A stretch of 64,000 bases of DNA from positions 124,001-188,000 of the forward strand of contig NZ_VJYI01000011.1 of NCBI RefSeq assembly GCF_008065375.1, given 5' to 3'. Below are positions 35,857-44,405 of the stretch, piece by piece (the stretch's first letter is position 1; each line of letters opens with the position of its first letter). The notes under the pieces were generated by a model. The model saw only the letters and a list, made by a program, of their open reading frames with translations, was not told the origin of the DNA and ran no database searches. The translations under genes were made by a program, and so were the position numbers. This stretch comes from Nonomuraea sp. SYSU D8015 (GTDB taxonomy: Bacteria; Actinomycetota; Actinomycetes; Streptosporangiales; Streptosporangiaceae).

Positions 35857-36483
35857 TCATTCCGCCGTCTTCCCCTCTCCTGATGCGGCGGACAAGAGCG
35901 CGAACGCGCGTTCGGCGGCGCGGACCGCCTCTGCCTCCACCTCGCGCAACGGCCGTCCGTCGGCCAGCAGCCGCCAGGTGCGCCGGGCCAGCACCCGCTG
36001 CGCGGCCAGCACCTGCGCGGCGAGCAGGGCGGCGGTCAGGTCGTCCATGGATTCCGCCAGCGCGTCGGCCAGGGCCGCCTCGTCGTGCGAGATGTGCTGG
36101 AACAGCCGCGCCGCCAGGCTGGGCGTGGAGAACACCAGCCGGTGGAAGGCCACCACCTCGGGGTGGTCGTTGAGCCCGGTGACGGGGTCGCGTCTGGCGA
36201 GCCCGTCGAGGAAGTGCCGGCGCAGCGCCGCCAGCGGCTCCTCCCCCGCGGCCCGCTGCCGCACCACGCGGGCGGCCTCGCCCTCGTGATCGGCGAACCG
36301 GTGCAGGACCAGGTCCTCCTTGGTCGGGAAGTACTTGAACAGCGTCGGCTTCGACACCCCCGCGGCGGCCGCGATCTCGGTCACGGGCACCTCGTCGAAG
36401 CCCCGCTCCAGGAAGAGCGAGATCGCCGCCGCCGAGATGGCGTCGTGCACGCGCTGCCGCTGGAGCTCCCGTAGTCCCGTCAT
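35857..36483 (-). CDS. TetR-family transcriptional regulator
   Basis: 208 residues. The N-terminal helix-turn-helix is about residues 12-55 (RVHDAISAAAISLFLERGFD, then VTEIAAAAGVSKPTLFKYFP) and the C-terminal ligand/dimer domain is helical. The start is taken at ATG 36483 after AGGGTG; the frame is open three codons further. Two TTAACC-type palindromes lie directly upstream, between it and the divergent HelD gene. It probably represses itself, the acetolactate synthase behind it and possibly the helicase. Confidence 0.92.
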   Translation of the reverse strand: MTGLRELQRQRVHDAISAAAISLFLERGFDEVPVTEIAAAAGVSKPTLFKYFPTKEDLVLHRFADHEGEAARVVRQRAAGEEPLAALRRHFLDGLARRDPVTGLNDHPEVVAFHRLVFSTPSLAARLFQHISHDEAALADALAESMDDLTAALLAAQVLAAQRVLARRTWRLLADGRPLREVEAEAVRAAERAFALLSAASGEGKTAE

Positions 36484-36504
36484 GAAACACACCCTAGCAA
36501 AATG

Positions 36505-36534
36505 TTAACCTGGTTAATCTCTTAACCGAGTTAA
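36505..36534. promoter_or_regulatory. twin TetR operator, two TTAAC-GTTAA palindromes
   Basis: TTAACCTGGTTAA (36505-36517, perfect palindrome about the centre base) and TTAACCGAGTTAA (36522-36534, one mismatch), centres 17 bp apart. The site lies 22 bases from the TetR start and 19 from the HelD start, so one regulator could control both directions. Confidence 0.75.
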
Positions 36535-36552
36535 CGGAATCGGGGAGGTGCG

Positions 36553-38592
36553 ATGGGGACGCTCGACGACGAGCGGCAGTACGTCGAACGCTGCAAGGCG
36601 GGGCTGCGCAGGATGCTCGAGGGCGCGCGGAACAACGTGATCATCGGTGAGACCGTGGCCGGCGACCGCTACAGCGCCGAGCGGCTGGGCCGCCACCTCA
36701 AGAGCCTGGCCAAGGAGCTGAGCGAGGAGCCCGAGGGACCGCCGTTCTTCGGCCGGCTGGACTTCGGCGAGAGCTCGGCCGAGCACCGGGGGCGCGCGTA
36801 CCACATCGGCAGGCGGCACATCACCGGCGAGCACGGCGGCCCGCCCGTGGTGATCGACTGGCGGGCGCCGGTCTCGCGGGCGTTCTACCGGGCCAGTGCC
36901 CGCGACCCCCAGGGCGTCGCGGTGCGCCGCCGCTTCGGCTGGTCCGGCATGACCCTGACCTCGTACGAGGACGAGCGGCTCGAACAGGGCGAGGAGGGCG
37001 GGGGCCGGCTCCTGGCCGCCGAGATCGAACGCCCTCGCGTCGGGCCCATGCGCGACATCGTCGCCACCATCCAGCCCGAGCAGGACGACCTGGTCCGCGC
37101 CGAGCTGGACACCTCGATCTGCGTCCAGGGCGCGCCGGGCACCGGCAAGACCGCGGTCGGCCTGCACCGGGCCGCCTACCTGCTGTACGCCCACCGCCAG
37201 CGGCTGCAGCGCGCCGGCGTGCTGGTGCTCGGCCCGAACCGGGCCTTCCTCGGCTACATCTCCGCGGTGCTGCCCGCGCTGGGCGAGGTGGACGTCGAGC
37301 AGACCACGCTGGAGCGGCTGCTCGCCACGGTCCCGGTCACCGGGACCGACAGCGAGGCGGCCGCGGTCGTCAAGCACGACGCCCGCATGGCGAAGGTGCT
37401 GCGCAGGGCGTTGTACGGGCGGATCAGGAAGCCGGTCGAGCCCGTCGCGGTGGCCGACGGCTCCTACCGGTGGCGGGTCCGGGAGGACGAGCTGCGCCGG
37501 ATCGTGGACGACGCCCGGAGCGAGTCCATCCCGTACGGCGTGGGCCGGGAGCGGGTGCGGGCCCGGGTGGTGGCCTCGATCCGACGCCAGGCCGAGGCCC
37601 GCGGGCAGACCGCGACCGCGGCCTGGACCCGCAGGATGGCCCGCGCCGTCACCCCCGCCCTGGACGCCCTCTGGCCGCCGGTCAAACCCGAGGAGGTCCT
37701 GTACGAGGTCCTCCGCGGCCCCTCCGACGGCGGCCCCTCCGACGGCGGCGCGTCCGACGGCGGCCTGTCGCGTGCCGTGGTGGCGGACCCGGCGGAGGGC
37801 CTGCTCACGGACGCGGAGCGGGTGGCGATCACCTGGGCCAGGCCGCCGCGCAGCCACAAGAGCGCCAAATGGACCGCGGCCGACCTGGTCCTGCTGGACG
37901 AGCTCGCCGCCCTGATCGAACGCCCGCGCGGCTACGGCCACGTCATCGTGGACGAGGCCCAGGACCTGTCCCCCATGGAGTGCCGGGCCGTCGCCAGGCG
38001 CAGCGAGCACGGCTCCCTCACCGTGCTCGGCGACCTGGCCCAGGGCACCACGCCGTGGGCGGCCACGTCGTGGCCGGAGCGGATGGCGCTGCTCGGCAAG
38101 CCGGACGGCGAGGTGATCGCGCTGACGACCGGCTTCCGGGTGCCGGGCGCGGTGGTCGAGATGGCCAACGCGCTCCTGGCGGCGCTCGACGTGGAGGTGC
38201 CGCCGACCCGCTCGTACCGATCGGACGGCAGGCTGCGCGTGACCAAGGTGGCCGGCCTGGAGAAGGGGGTGGTCGCCGCGGTGCGCGACGCGCTCGGGTT
38301 CGAGGGGTCGATCGGGGTGATCGCGGCGGACGCCGACGTCGAGGCGCTGACGTCCGCGCTGTGGGACGAGGGGTTCGACCTCGGCGGGCGGCTCAGCGTG
38401 CTGCCCGCGTCGCTGGCCAAGGGCCTGGAGTACGACCACGTGGTCGTGGCCGAGCCGGCGGCCATCGCCGAGGCGGAGCGGCGCGGCCTGAACCGCCTCT
38501 ACGTCGCCCTCACGCGGGCGGTCTCCCGGCTCGACGTCGTTCACACGCGCCCGCTCCCCCGCGAGCTTTCACGTTCGGAACAAGCGGCCTGA
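36553..38592 (+). CDS. HelD/HelR-like RNA polymerase-associated superfamily 1 helicase
   Basis: 679 residues. The N-terminal coiled-coil region (about 1-60) and the PPVVIDWRAPVSRAFYRAS segment are typical of HelD rather than UvrD. Walker A is GAPGTGKTAVGLHRAAYLL (about 193-211), motif II is HVIVDEAQDLSPMECRAV, motif III LGDLAQGTTPWA, motif V/VI LAKGLEYDHVVVAEP and NRLYVALTRAVSRLD. HelD proteins remove and recycle stalled RNA polymerase, and actinomycete HelR members protect it from rifamycins. Three PSDGG/ASDGG repeats near residues 395-410 look like a linker expansion. I did not see a rifamycin-associated element upstream; control by the TetR site is more likely. Confidence 0.9.
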   Translation: MGTLDDERQYVERCKAGLRRMLEGARNNVIIGETVAGDRYSAERLGRHLKSLAKELSEEPEGPPFFGRLDFGESSAEHRGRAYHIGRRHITGEHGGPPVVIDWRAPVSRAFYRASARDPQGVAVRRRFGWSGMTLTSYEDERLEQGEEGGGRLLAAEIERPRVGPMRDIVATIQPEQDDLVRAELDTSICVQGAPGTGKTAVGLHRAAYLLYAHRQRLQRAGVLVLGPNRAFLGYISAVLPALGEVDVEQTTLERLLATVPVTGTDSEAAAVVKHDARMAKVLRRALYGRIRKPVEPVAVADGSYRWRVREDELRRIVDDARSESIPYGVGRERVRARVVASIRRQAEARGQTATAAWTRRMARAVTPALDALWPPVKPEEVLYEVLRGPSDGGPSDGGASDGGLSRAVVADPAEGLLTDAERVAITWARPPRSHKSAKWTAADLVLLDELAALIERPRGYGHVIVDEAQDLSPMECRAVARRSEHGSLTVLGDLAQGTTPWAATSWPERMALLGKPDGEVIALTTGFRVPGAVVEMANALLAALDVEVPPTRSYRSDGRLRVTKVAGLEKGVVAAVRDALGFEGSIGVIAADADVEALTSALWDEGFDLGGRLSVLPASLAKGLEYDHVVVAEPAAIAEAERRGLNRLYVALTRAVSRLDVVHTRPLPRELSRSEQAA

Positions 38593-38677
38593 AATGGGCA
38601 GATGTCCTGGTTGCTGCGGCTCGACAGGTCCACGGGCTTGGGTGTGTGATGTGGTTCCCGTCTCAAGAGGAGCGCTC

Positions 38678-39112
38678 GTGACCTCTGCGCAGGACCCGCC
38701 CCCCGGCAAGGACCCGGACGCCCCTCCAGACGACACACCCGGCGCTTCTCCAGACGACGCATCAGCCGCCTCTCCGGGCGACGCACCGGACGCCTCTCCA
38801 GGCGACGAGCCGGACGCCTCTCCAGGCGACGAGCCGGACGCCCGCGACGATGCCTGGACGCTGCCCTCGCCCCGCCCGCGCCCTCCCTACCGGATGCGCG
38901 TGACCGACCAGGTCCTGTCGGTCGTCGGGCTGGTCTGCGCCGCGGTGTCCGTACTGTTCAGCCCGGTCCTGTTCGGCCTGGCCGGCATCGTGCTGGGCAT
39001 CGTCGGTCACACGAAGGGCGAGCCGCTGGGCAAATGGGCCGCCGTGGCGGCGGGCGTGGGCATGATCATCGGTACGATCCTCAGCGCCGTCCTCGAGAGC
39101 CTGCTGTCCTGA
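38678..39112 (+). CDS. DUF4190-like membrane protein with acidic repeat N-terminus
   Basis: 144 residues from a GTG at 38678 preceded by AGAGGAGC. The N-terminal 65 residues are Pro/Asp/Ser-rich with 8-residue repeats (ASPGDEPD), encoded by 24-bp tandem repeats. The C-terminal part has two membrane segments (VLSVVGLVCAAVSVLFSPVL, FGLAGIVLGIVGHTKGEPLG and WAAVAAGVGMIIGTILSAVL) of the DUF4190 pattern. It is probably a small envelope protein of unknown function. The repeat region is likely disordered and length-variable. Confidence 0.75.
   Translation: MTSAQDPPPGKDPDAPPDDTPGASPDDASAASPGDAPDASPGDEPDASPGDEPDARDDAWTLPSPRPRPPYRMRVTDQVLSVVGLVCAAVSVLFSPVLFGLAGIVLGIVGHTKGEPLGKWAAVAAGVGMIIGTILSAVLESLLS
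38767..38838 (+). repeat. 24-bp tandem repeats inside a coding region
   Basis: Three consecutive 24-bp units (38767-38790, 38791-38814, 38815-38838). The last two are identical and the first has a few changes. They encode the SPGDxPDA octapeptide, with more diverged units just upstream. Confidence 0.8.
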
Positions 39113-39182
39113 AATATTCGGGCCCGCTGTCGATTCCGGCCCGCGTCGCGCGTCATGGTTGCGAGAAGGAGGGAAAGCAATC

Positions 39183-39530
39183 ATGAAATATGTGCTGTTC
39201 GCCGTCGGCGACGAACGCCCCTGGGCGGAGGCGGGGCCAGAGGAACGCGAGCGCGTCTACGCCCAATGGGGCGCCTTCGAGCGGATGCTCCACGAACGCG
39301 GCGCCCACCTGGGCGGCAACGAGCTGGCCCACTCCTCCACCGCCACCACGATCAGGAAGGACGGCGGCCGGATCCTCGTCACCGACGGCCCCTACGCGGA
39401 GACGGTCGAGCAGATCTCCGGCTACGTGCTGGTCGAGGCCGGCAGCCTGGAGGAGGCGATCGAGCTGGCGACGGCGATGCCGTCCGACGAGGTCGAGATC
39501 CGCCCGGTGCCCGCCGGGGAGGCGCCGTGA
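39183..39530 (+). CDS. YCII/DGPF-domain protein 1
   Basis: 115-residue ferredoxin-like-fold protein with the DGPF-type signature VTDGPYAETVEQISGYVLVE and an AxxxAxxxP segment near the end. A strong GAAGGAGG precedes the ATG. Genes of this family are the usual partners of ECF42 sigma factors, as here. The biochemical role is unknown. It overlaps the second DGPF gene by 4 bp (GTGA at 39527-39530). Confidence 0.9.
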   Translation: MKYVLFAVGDERPWAEAGPEERERVYAQWGAFERMLHERGAHLGGNELAHSSTATTIRKDGGRILVTDGPYAETVEQISGYVLVEAGSLEEAIELATAMPSDEVEIRPVPAGEAP

Positions 39531-39859
39531 GATACCTGCTGCTCATGTACGGCGACGACGGCGACCGGCCGGGCTCCGGCGACGAGCGGCACGCCGCACA
39601 CGGCGCCTTCATCGAGCTGCTCAAGTCCCGTGGCGCCTACCTCGACGGGGAGGAGCTGACGGGCCCGCGCCGGGCGGTCTCCCTGCGCAAGCGGTCCGGC
39701 GAGGTGCTGCGCGCGGACGGGCCGTTCGTCGAGACGGCCGAGCACTTGAGCGGCTTCTACCTGATCGAGGCCCGCGACCTGGACGAGGCGATCGGCCTGG
39801 CCAAGGCGTGCCCGGAGCGCATCGTCGAGGTGCGGCCGGTGGTGGAGCAGATGGGATGA
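39527..39859 (+). CDS. YCII/DGPF-domain protein 2
   Basis: 110 residues from a GTG overlapping the previous stop. It begins VRYLLLMYGDDGDRPGSGD and has the signature RADGPFVETAEHLSGFYLIE, followed by EAIGLAKACPE. It is a paralogue of the preceding gene. The pair and the ECF sigma factor downstream form one transcript. It is likely a sigma-regulated or sigma-modulating small protein. Confidence 0.9.
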   Translation: MRYLLLMYGDDGDRPGSGDERHAAHGAFIELLKSRGAYLDGEELTGPRRAVSLRKRSGEVLRADGPFVETAEHLSGFYLIEARDLDEAIGLAKACPERIVEVRPVVEQMG

Positions 39860-39896
39860 CCACCGATCGGTCGTGGCCCGAGGCGGGGTGGGGCCG

Positions 39897-41081
39897 ATGA
39901 ACGCGGTCGAGCAGGCGTACCGGGAGCACTGGGCGCGCCTGCTCGCCCTGCTCACCGCCGAGCTGCGCGACCTGGACCTGGCCGAGGAGGCGCTGCAGGA
40001 CGCGTTCACGGCGGCGGTATCGGCGTGGCCGCCGGCGCCGGACAACCCGCCGGCGTGGCTGCTCACCGCGGCGCGCCGGCGCGCGTACGACCGGCTGCGG
40101 CGGGCGGAGGTGGCGGCGCGCAAGCTGCCGCTGCTGATCGTCGAGGAGACCCCGGGGCCGTCGGACGACCGGCTGCGGCTGATCTTCACGTGCTGCCATC
40201 CCGCCCTGTCGATGGAGGCCAGGGTGGCGCTGACGCTGCGCTGTGTCGGCGGGCTCACGACGCGGCAGATCGCGCGCATGTTCCTGGTGAGCGAGGCGAC
40301 CATGGCGGCCCGGCTCACCCGCGCCAAGAAGAAGATCAGCCACGCGGGCATCCCGTACCGGGTGCCGTCGGACGCGGAGCTCGCCGAGAGGCGCGACGGC
40401 GTGCTGGCGGTCATTTACCTCATCTTCACGGAGGGATACAAGGCCACCGAGGGCGAGCGGCTGATCCGCGACGAACCGGCAGCCGAGGCCATCGCGCTGG
40501 CCCGGATGCTGGCCGAGCTGATGCCCGCCGACAGCGAGGTACGCGCCCTGCTGGCGTTGATGCTGCTGCACCACGCCCGCAGGGACGCCCGCCTGGACGC
40601 CGAGGGCCGCATCGTCCGGCTGCCGGACCAGGATCGGTCGCTGTGGCGGCACGACGAGATCGCCGAGGCGCTGTCCATCCTGACGCCGGGCCCGCCGGGT
40701 CCGTACCTGCTGCAGGCCGCCATCGCCGCCGAGCACGCCTCGGCCGCCCGCCCCGAGGACACCGACTGGGGTGAGATCGCCCAGCTGTACGAGCTGCTGG
40801 AGCTGCTGACGGGGTCGGCCGTGGTGCGGCTGAACCGGGCCGTCGCGGTGGCGGAGGCGTACGGCGCCGAGCGCGGGCTCGACCTGCTCGCCGGCCTGGA
40901 CGACGCGCTGCCGCGCCACCACCTCCTGCCCGCGACCCGCGCCGACCTGCTGACCCGCCTGGGGCGCATGGAGGAGGCCGTGGCGGAGTACGGCCGGGCG
41001 CTGGAGCTCGTCGGGACGACGCCGGAACGCGAGTTCCTCCGCTCCCGCCGCCTCGCGGCCCAGGACGCCCTCAGCCCATAG
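39897..41081 (+). CDS. ECF42-type RNA polymerase sigma factor with C-terminal extension
   Basis: 394 residues, twice the length of a minimal ECF sigma. Region 2 is in EQAYREHWARLLALLTAELR and DLDLAEEALQDAFTAAVSAW. Region 4 is in LRCVGGLTTRQIARMFLVSE and ATMAARLTRAKKKI. The large C-terminal half (from about 180) is the helical TPR-like extension of this group (GVLAVIYLIFTEGYKATEGE, LLTGSAVVRLNRAVAVAEAY). ECF42 factors are encoded next to DGPF genes, as found here, and are thought to be regulated through the C-terminal domain instead of an anti-sigma factor. Start ATG at 39897. Confidence 0.9.
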   Translation: MNAVEQAYREHWARLLALLTAELRDLDLAEEALQDAFTAAVSAWPPAPDNPPAWLLTAARRRAYDRLRRAEVAARKLPLLIVEETPGPSDDRLRLIFTCCHPALSMEARVALTLRCVGGLTTRQIARMFLVSEATMAARLTRAKKKISHAGIPYRVPSDAELAERRDGVLAVIYLIFTEGYKATEGERLIRDEPAAEAIALARMLAELMPADSEVRALLALMLLHHARRDARLDAEGRIVRLPDQDRSLWRHDEIAEALSILTPGPPGPYLLQAAIAAEHASAARPEDTDWGEIAQLYELLELLTGSAVVRLNRAVAVAEAYGAERGLDLLAGLDDALPRHHLLPATRADLLTRLGRMEEAVAEYGRALELVGTTPEREFLRSRRLAAQDALSP

Positions 41082-41437
41082 CCCGCCCCGCCGGACCCAC
41101 CGCCCACCTCTGCCCGACGCTCGCCCATGACCCGGCACATCACACACCACGGCCCGCACCACACCGCAGGCTCGCGGCACCACACACCACGGCCTGGACC
41201 TCAGAGCACGCGGCGCCTCACAGCACGACCCAGCGCCTCACCGGGGCCCAAACCACTCACAGGGGCCCGGCGCCCACGCGGGCCGTGGCCGCCGCCGGCC
41301 GGTGCCAGCCAGCGCGCTGGCGGTTCCGGTCGTCCCGTCGATGGCGGGGCGTCGTGGTGAGAGGGAAGGTCCGGGTCCACGGCAGCGGGGCGAGGGCTCG
41401 TGGGATGCTGGCTGGCGAAGCGGGGCGTCGGAGCCGG
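41082..41437. other. intergenic region between convergent operons
   Basis: About 355 bases with no gene I can support. It contains a repeated ACACACCACGGCC element (two copies within about 60 bases near 41145-41195) and a 14-bp palindrome GCCAGCGCGCTGGC at 41308-41321 that may help terminate transcription. Confidence 0.55.
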
Positions 41438-42637
41438 TCAGGTGGTGGACAGGGCGACCGTCGGGGACAAGCGGGCCGCGCGCATCGCCGGGTAGATGCC
41501 CGCCGCCGTCCCGATGAGCAGGGTCGCCGCGACCGCGCCGCCGAGCGCCCACGGCGGCACCACGGGCGGCCAGTCCCGCGACAGCGCGTACGCGGCGGTG
41601 GCCAGCGCGCCGAGCACCGCGCCCGCCACCCCGCCGAGCGCGGACAGCAGCAGCGACTCCGCCAGGAACTGCAGCCGCACCTGCCCCCGGGTGGCGCCGA
41701 GCGAGCGGCGCAGGCCGATCTCCTTGCGGCGTTCCAGCACCGAGATGACCATCGTGTTGGCCACCCCGACCCCGCCCACGAGCAGCGCCACCGCGCCCAG
41801 CCCGAGCAGCAGGTTGGTGAACGCGCCCGCGGCGGCGGCCTTGGCCTCCAGCGCGTCGGACGGCCTGCTGACCGTGACCTCCTCCGGGTTGTCCGGGTTG
41901 ACCGTGCGCGGCAGCACCGCGCGCACCGACTCCACCGCTTCGTCGGACGAGCGCTCGTAGATGGTCGTCGGTGAGCCGTCGAACCCGAGCAGTTCTTCGG
42001 CGGCCGGGAAGCCGACCAGCGCGGAGCGTTCGATCTCCGGTGCGAGCGGCATCGGCCCGAGGATCCCGATGACGGTGAACCAGCGCCCGCCCATCCACAC
42101 CTGCACGCCGGTCCTGGTCAGTCCGAGCCGCTTGGCCGCCTCGGCGCCGAGCACGACGGCCGGCTGGGCGGCGGTGGCGTCGTTCAGCCAGGCGCCCTTG
42201 ACCACGGCGCCCTCCAATGTGGTGAGCAGGCCGGTGCTGGCCGCCTGCACCGAGATGCCGCCGGTGATCGTCTCGGGGATGTGGTTGTTACGCCGCACGC
42301 TCGCCTCGACGGCTCCGGTGGCGGCCGCCGTGCGGACCGGCCGGATGCGCTGGACCATGGCCAGGGCCGTGGTGGGCAGCTTGGCGTCGTCGCCGAACAT
42401 CGTCTTGCCCGGCGTGACGGTCAGCAGATTGGTGCCGAGTTCGTCGAGCTGGCGCAGGAGCTGCTCGCGCGAGGACGACGAGATCCCGATCACCGCGATC
42501 ATGGTCGCGATGCCGATGGCGATGCCGAGCGCGGACAGGATCACCCGGGCCGGGCGGGCCCGCAGCCCGGCGGCACCGACGCGCAGCACGTCCCCGGGGC
42601 CGAGCCGCCCCGGCGTGAGCCCGGTGCGCCGGCTCAT
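41438..42637 (-). CDS. MacB/FtsX-type ABC transporter permease
   Basis: 399 residues. TM1 follows a short cytoplasmic N-terminus (ARVILSALGIAIGIATMIAV). A large MacB_PCD extracytoplasmic domain (about 60-265) follows, then three membrane segments including LLLGLGAVALLVGGVGVANT and the FtsX motif VISVLERRKEIGLRRSLGAT. It is a mechanotransmission-type exporter component rather than a classical pump. The ATG at 42637 overlaps the ATPase stop by 4 bp. It is the last gene of a four-gene operon (lipoprotein, adaptor, ATPase, permease). Confidence 0.92.
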   Translation of the reverse strand: MSRRTGLTPGRLGPGDVLRVGAAGLRARPARVILSALGIAIGIATMIAVIGISSSSREQLLRQLDELGTNLLTVTPGKTMFGDDAKLPTTALAMVQRIRPVRTAAATGAVEASVRRNNHIPETITGGISVQAASTGLLTTLEGAVVKGAWLNDATAAQPAVVLGAEAAKRLGLTRTGVQVWMGGRWFTVIGILGPMPLAPEIERSALVGFPAAEELLGFDGSPTTIYERSSDEAVESVRAVLPRTVNPDNPEEVTVSRPSDALEAKAAAAGAFTNLLLGLGAVALLVGGVGVANTMVISVLERRKEIGLRRSLGATRGQVRLQFLAESLLLSALGGVAGAVLGALATAAYALSRDWPPVVPPWALGGAVAATLLIGTAAGIYPAMRAARLSPTVALSTT

Positions 42638-43350
42638 CGTCCGGCTCCCTTCAGCAGCGCGACCGGCCCCCGGTCGTCGTGGTCGTGGCCGTCGACGATC
42701 AGGCCGTCGCGCAGGCGTACCTGGCGATGGCACCAGCTGGCGATCTCGGCGTCGTGGGTGATGACGGCGACCGTCGTGCCGGACTCGTGCAGGCCGGCCA
42801 GGACGGCGAGCACGTCGGCGCCGGCCGAGGAGTCCAGGTTGCCGGTCGGTTCGTCGGCGAGCAGCAGCGGCGGGTCCCCGGCCACCGCGCGGGCGACCGC
42901 CACCCGCTGCTGCTCGCCGCCGGACAGCTGGGACGGCTTGTGGCCCAGCCGGTGGCCGAGTCCGACGCGTTCCAGGGCGGCGGCGGCGCGCTCGCGGCGG
43001 GCGCGGCGGTTGGTGCCGGTGTAGAGGAGGCCGTCGGCCACGTTGTCCAGCGCGCTGACGCCGGGCGCCAGGTGGAACTGCTGGAAGACGAACCCCAGGT
43101 GGCGGGAGCGCAGCGCGGACAGCTCGCGATCGGACAGGGCGGCGACGTCGTGTCCGGCGACGCGTACGGTGCCGGTGGCGGGCCGGTCCAGCGTCCCGAT
43201 CATGTGCAGCATGGTCGACTTGCCGGATCCGGACGGGCCGACGATCGCCAGCAGGTCGCCGCGGGCGATGGTCAGGTCCACGCCGCGTAGCGCGTGCACG
43301 CCGCCGGGGTAGGTCTTGGTGACGGCCACCAGTTCGACGATGCCGGTCAT
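42634..43350 (-). CDS. MacB/LolD-type ABC transporter ATPase
   Basis: 238 residues with a complete nucleotide-binding domain: Walker A GPSGSGKST (about 38-46), Q-loop FVFQQFHL, signature LSGGEQQRVAVARAVAG, Walker B LLLADEPTGNLDS and H-loop AVITHD. It is coupled by 4-bp overlaps to the adaptor gene upstream (43347-43350) and the permease downstream (42634-42637). It powers the export complex for an unknown substrate. Confidence 0.95.
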   Translation of the reverse strand: MTGIVELVAVTKTYPGGVHALRGVDLTIARGDLLAIVGPSGSGKSTMLHMIGTLDRPATGTVRVAGHDVAALSDRELSALRSRHLGFVFQQFHLAPGVSALDNVADGLLYTGTNRRARRERAAAALERVGLGHRLGHKPSQLSGGEQQRVAVARAVAGDPPLLLADEPTGNLDSSAGADVLAVLAGLHESGTTVAVITHDAEIASWCHRQVRLRDGLIVDGHDHDDRGPVALLKGAGR

Positions 43351-44405
43351 GGGGCGGGCACCCCGACCTTCATCCCCTCGGCCAGGCCCTCGCCCTTGAT
43401 CTCCACCAGGCCGCCGCCGAACGCCCCCGTCTCCACGGCCACGATCCTCGTGGCCGCGCCCTCGACGACCTCGACGCCGAACCCGCCCTCGCGGAGTGCC
43501 AGCAGCGCCTCCACGGGGACGGCGAGCACGTCCTCGTGCCGTTCGCTCTGCATCTCCACCTCGACCGGAGCCTGGTCCAGCTTGGTCTTCGGCGGCTTGG
43601 CGAGGGTGATGTCGACGTCGATGGTGGTGCTCGCGTCCGGCTCCTGGCCGGTGACCTCGGCGACCGTGCCGACCGACGTGACCGTGCCGCCGGCCTGCTC
43701 GCCGCCGGGGAGCGTGACGGTGACCTCGGCGCCCTTGCGGGCCAGCGACTGGTCGTCGGTGTCGAGGTCCACGTGCACCAGGCGGCGGATGCCGCTGACG
43801 GTGAGCGCCTGCTGCCCCGGCGCGGTCTTGAGGCCGACGGCGGCCTTGGCCTCGGTCACGCGTACGGCGGCGGGCTGGAACACCACCTGGGCGGCGTCCA
43901 CCTGCCCGGTCTCCTCCAGCCCGCGGTCGTCCTGCCACTCTTTGACGGCCTGCTGGGTGGCGTAGCTGAAGTGGTCGTCCACGGTGAGGTAGTCGCCGTA
44001 GCCGAGCGCCTTCAGGTTGCGCTCCAACTGATCGACGTCGGGGCCGTCGGACATGCCGAGGCGCAGGGTGCGGTAGAGCGGCAGCTCGCCGTACATCAGT
44101 ACCAGCGGCTTGCGGTCGACCTTGAGCAGCGGCCGGCCGCGCCTGATCACCGCGCCCTCGGCGGCCACCCAGGTCACGGTGCCGGAGGCGCCCGAGGTGA
44201 GCTGCCGCTCCCCCGCGTACGTCAGCGACCCCTCGACGGTCTTGGTCTCCACCAGGTCCTGCCTGGTGATCTCGGCTGTGGCCGGGACCGGGGGCACGGC
44301 CGGCACGGCGGCTCCGGTGCTCCCGTCGTTCATGACGGCCACCGCGGTCCACGTGGCGGCGACGGCCAGGACGGTGCCGCCGCCCAGCAGGAGGCCTTTC
44401 CTCAC
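43347..44405 (-). CDS. efflux adaptor (HlyD/MacA-like) with a peptidoglycan-binding domain
   Basis: 352 residues from a GTG at 44405. It has an N-terminal membrane anchor (GLLLGGGTVLAVAATWTAVA) and a lipoyl-like half (EGSLTYAGERQLTSGASGTV). A PG_binding_1 domain is inserted at about 120-170 (DVDQLERNLKALGYGDYLTV, then ATQQAVKEWQDDRGLEETG). Beta-barrel and membrane-proximal parts follow (HEDVLAVPVEALLALREGGF). In a Gram-positive cell such an adaptor probably links the transporter to the wall. It is cotranscribed with the lipoprotein upstream and the ABC genes downstream. Confidence 0.9.
   Translation of the reverse strand: MRKGLLLGGGTVLAVAATWTAVAVMNDGSTGAAVPAVPPVPATAEITRQDLVETKTVEGSLTYAGERQLTSGASGTVTWVAAEGAVIRRGRPLLKVDRKPLVLMYGELPLYRTLRLGMSDGPDVDQLERNLKALGYGDYLTVDDHFSYATQQAVKEWQDDRGLEETGQVDAAQVVFQPAAVRVTEAKAAVGLKTAPGQQALTVSGIRRLVHVDLDTDDQSLARKGAEVTVTLPGGEQAGGTVTSVGTVAEVTGQEPDASTTIDVDITLAKPPKTKLDQAPVEVEMQSERHEDVLAVPVEALLALREGGFGVEVVEGAATRIVAVETGAFGGGLVEIKGEGLAEGMKVGVPAP

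Noticed and set aside
36484..36552. Possible rifamycin-associated promoter element upstream of the HelD gene
   Set aside because: I looked for the GGGGCTTGC-type palindrome and found only the TTAACC TetR-like sites.
36514..38544. 676-codon minus-strand frame over the HelD gene
   Set aside because: Shadow frame of low complexity; the plus strand has the helicase motifs.
41127..41360. 77-codon plus-strand frame in the gap before the MacB-like permease
   Set aside because: His/Pro/Arg-rich low-complexity translation, no ribosome binding site and no coding bias.
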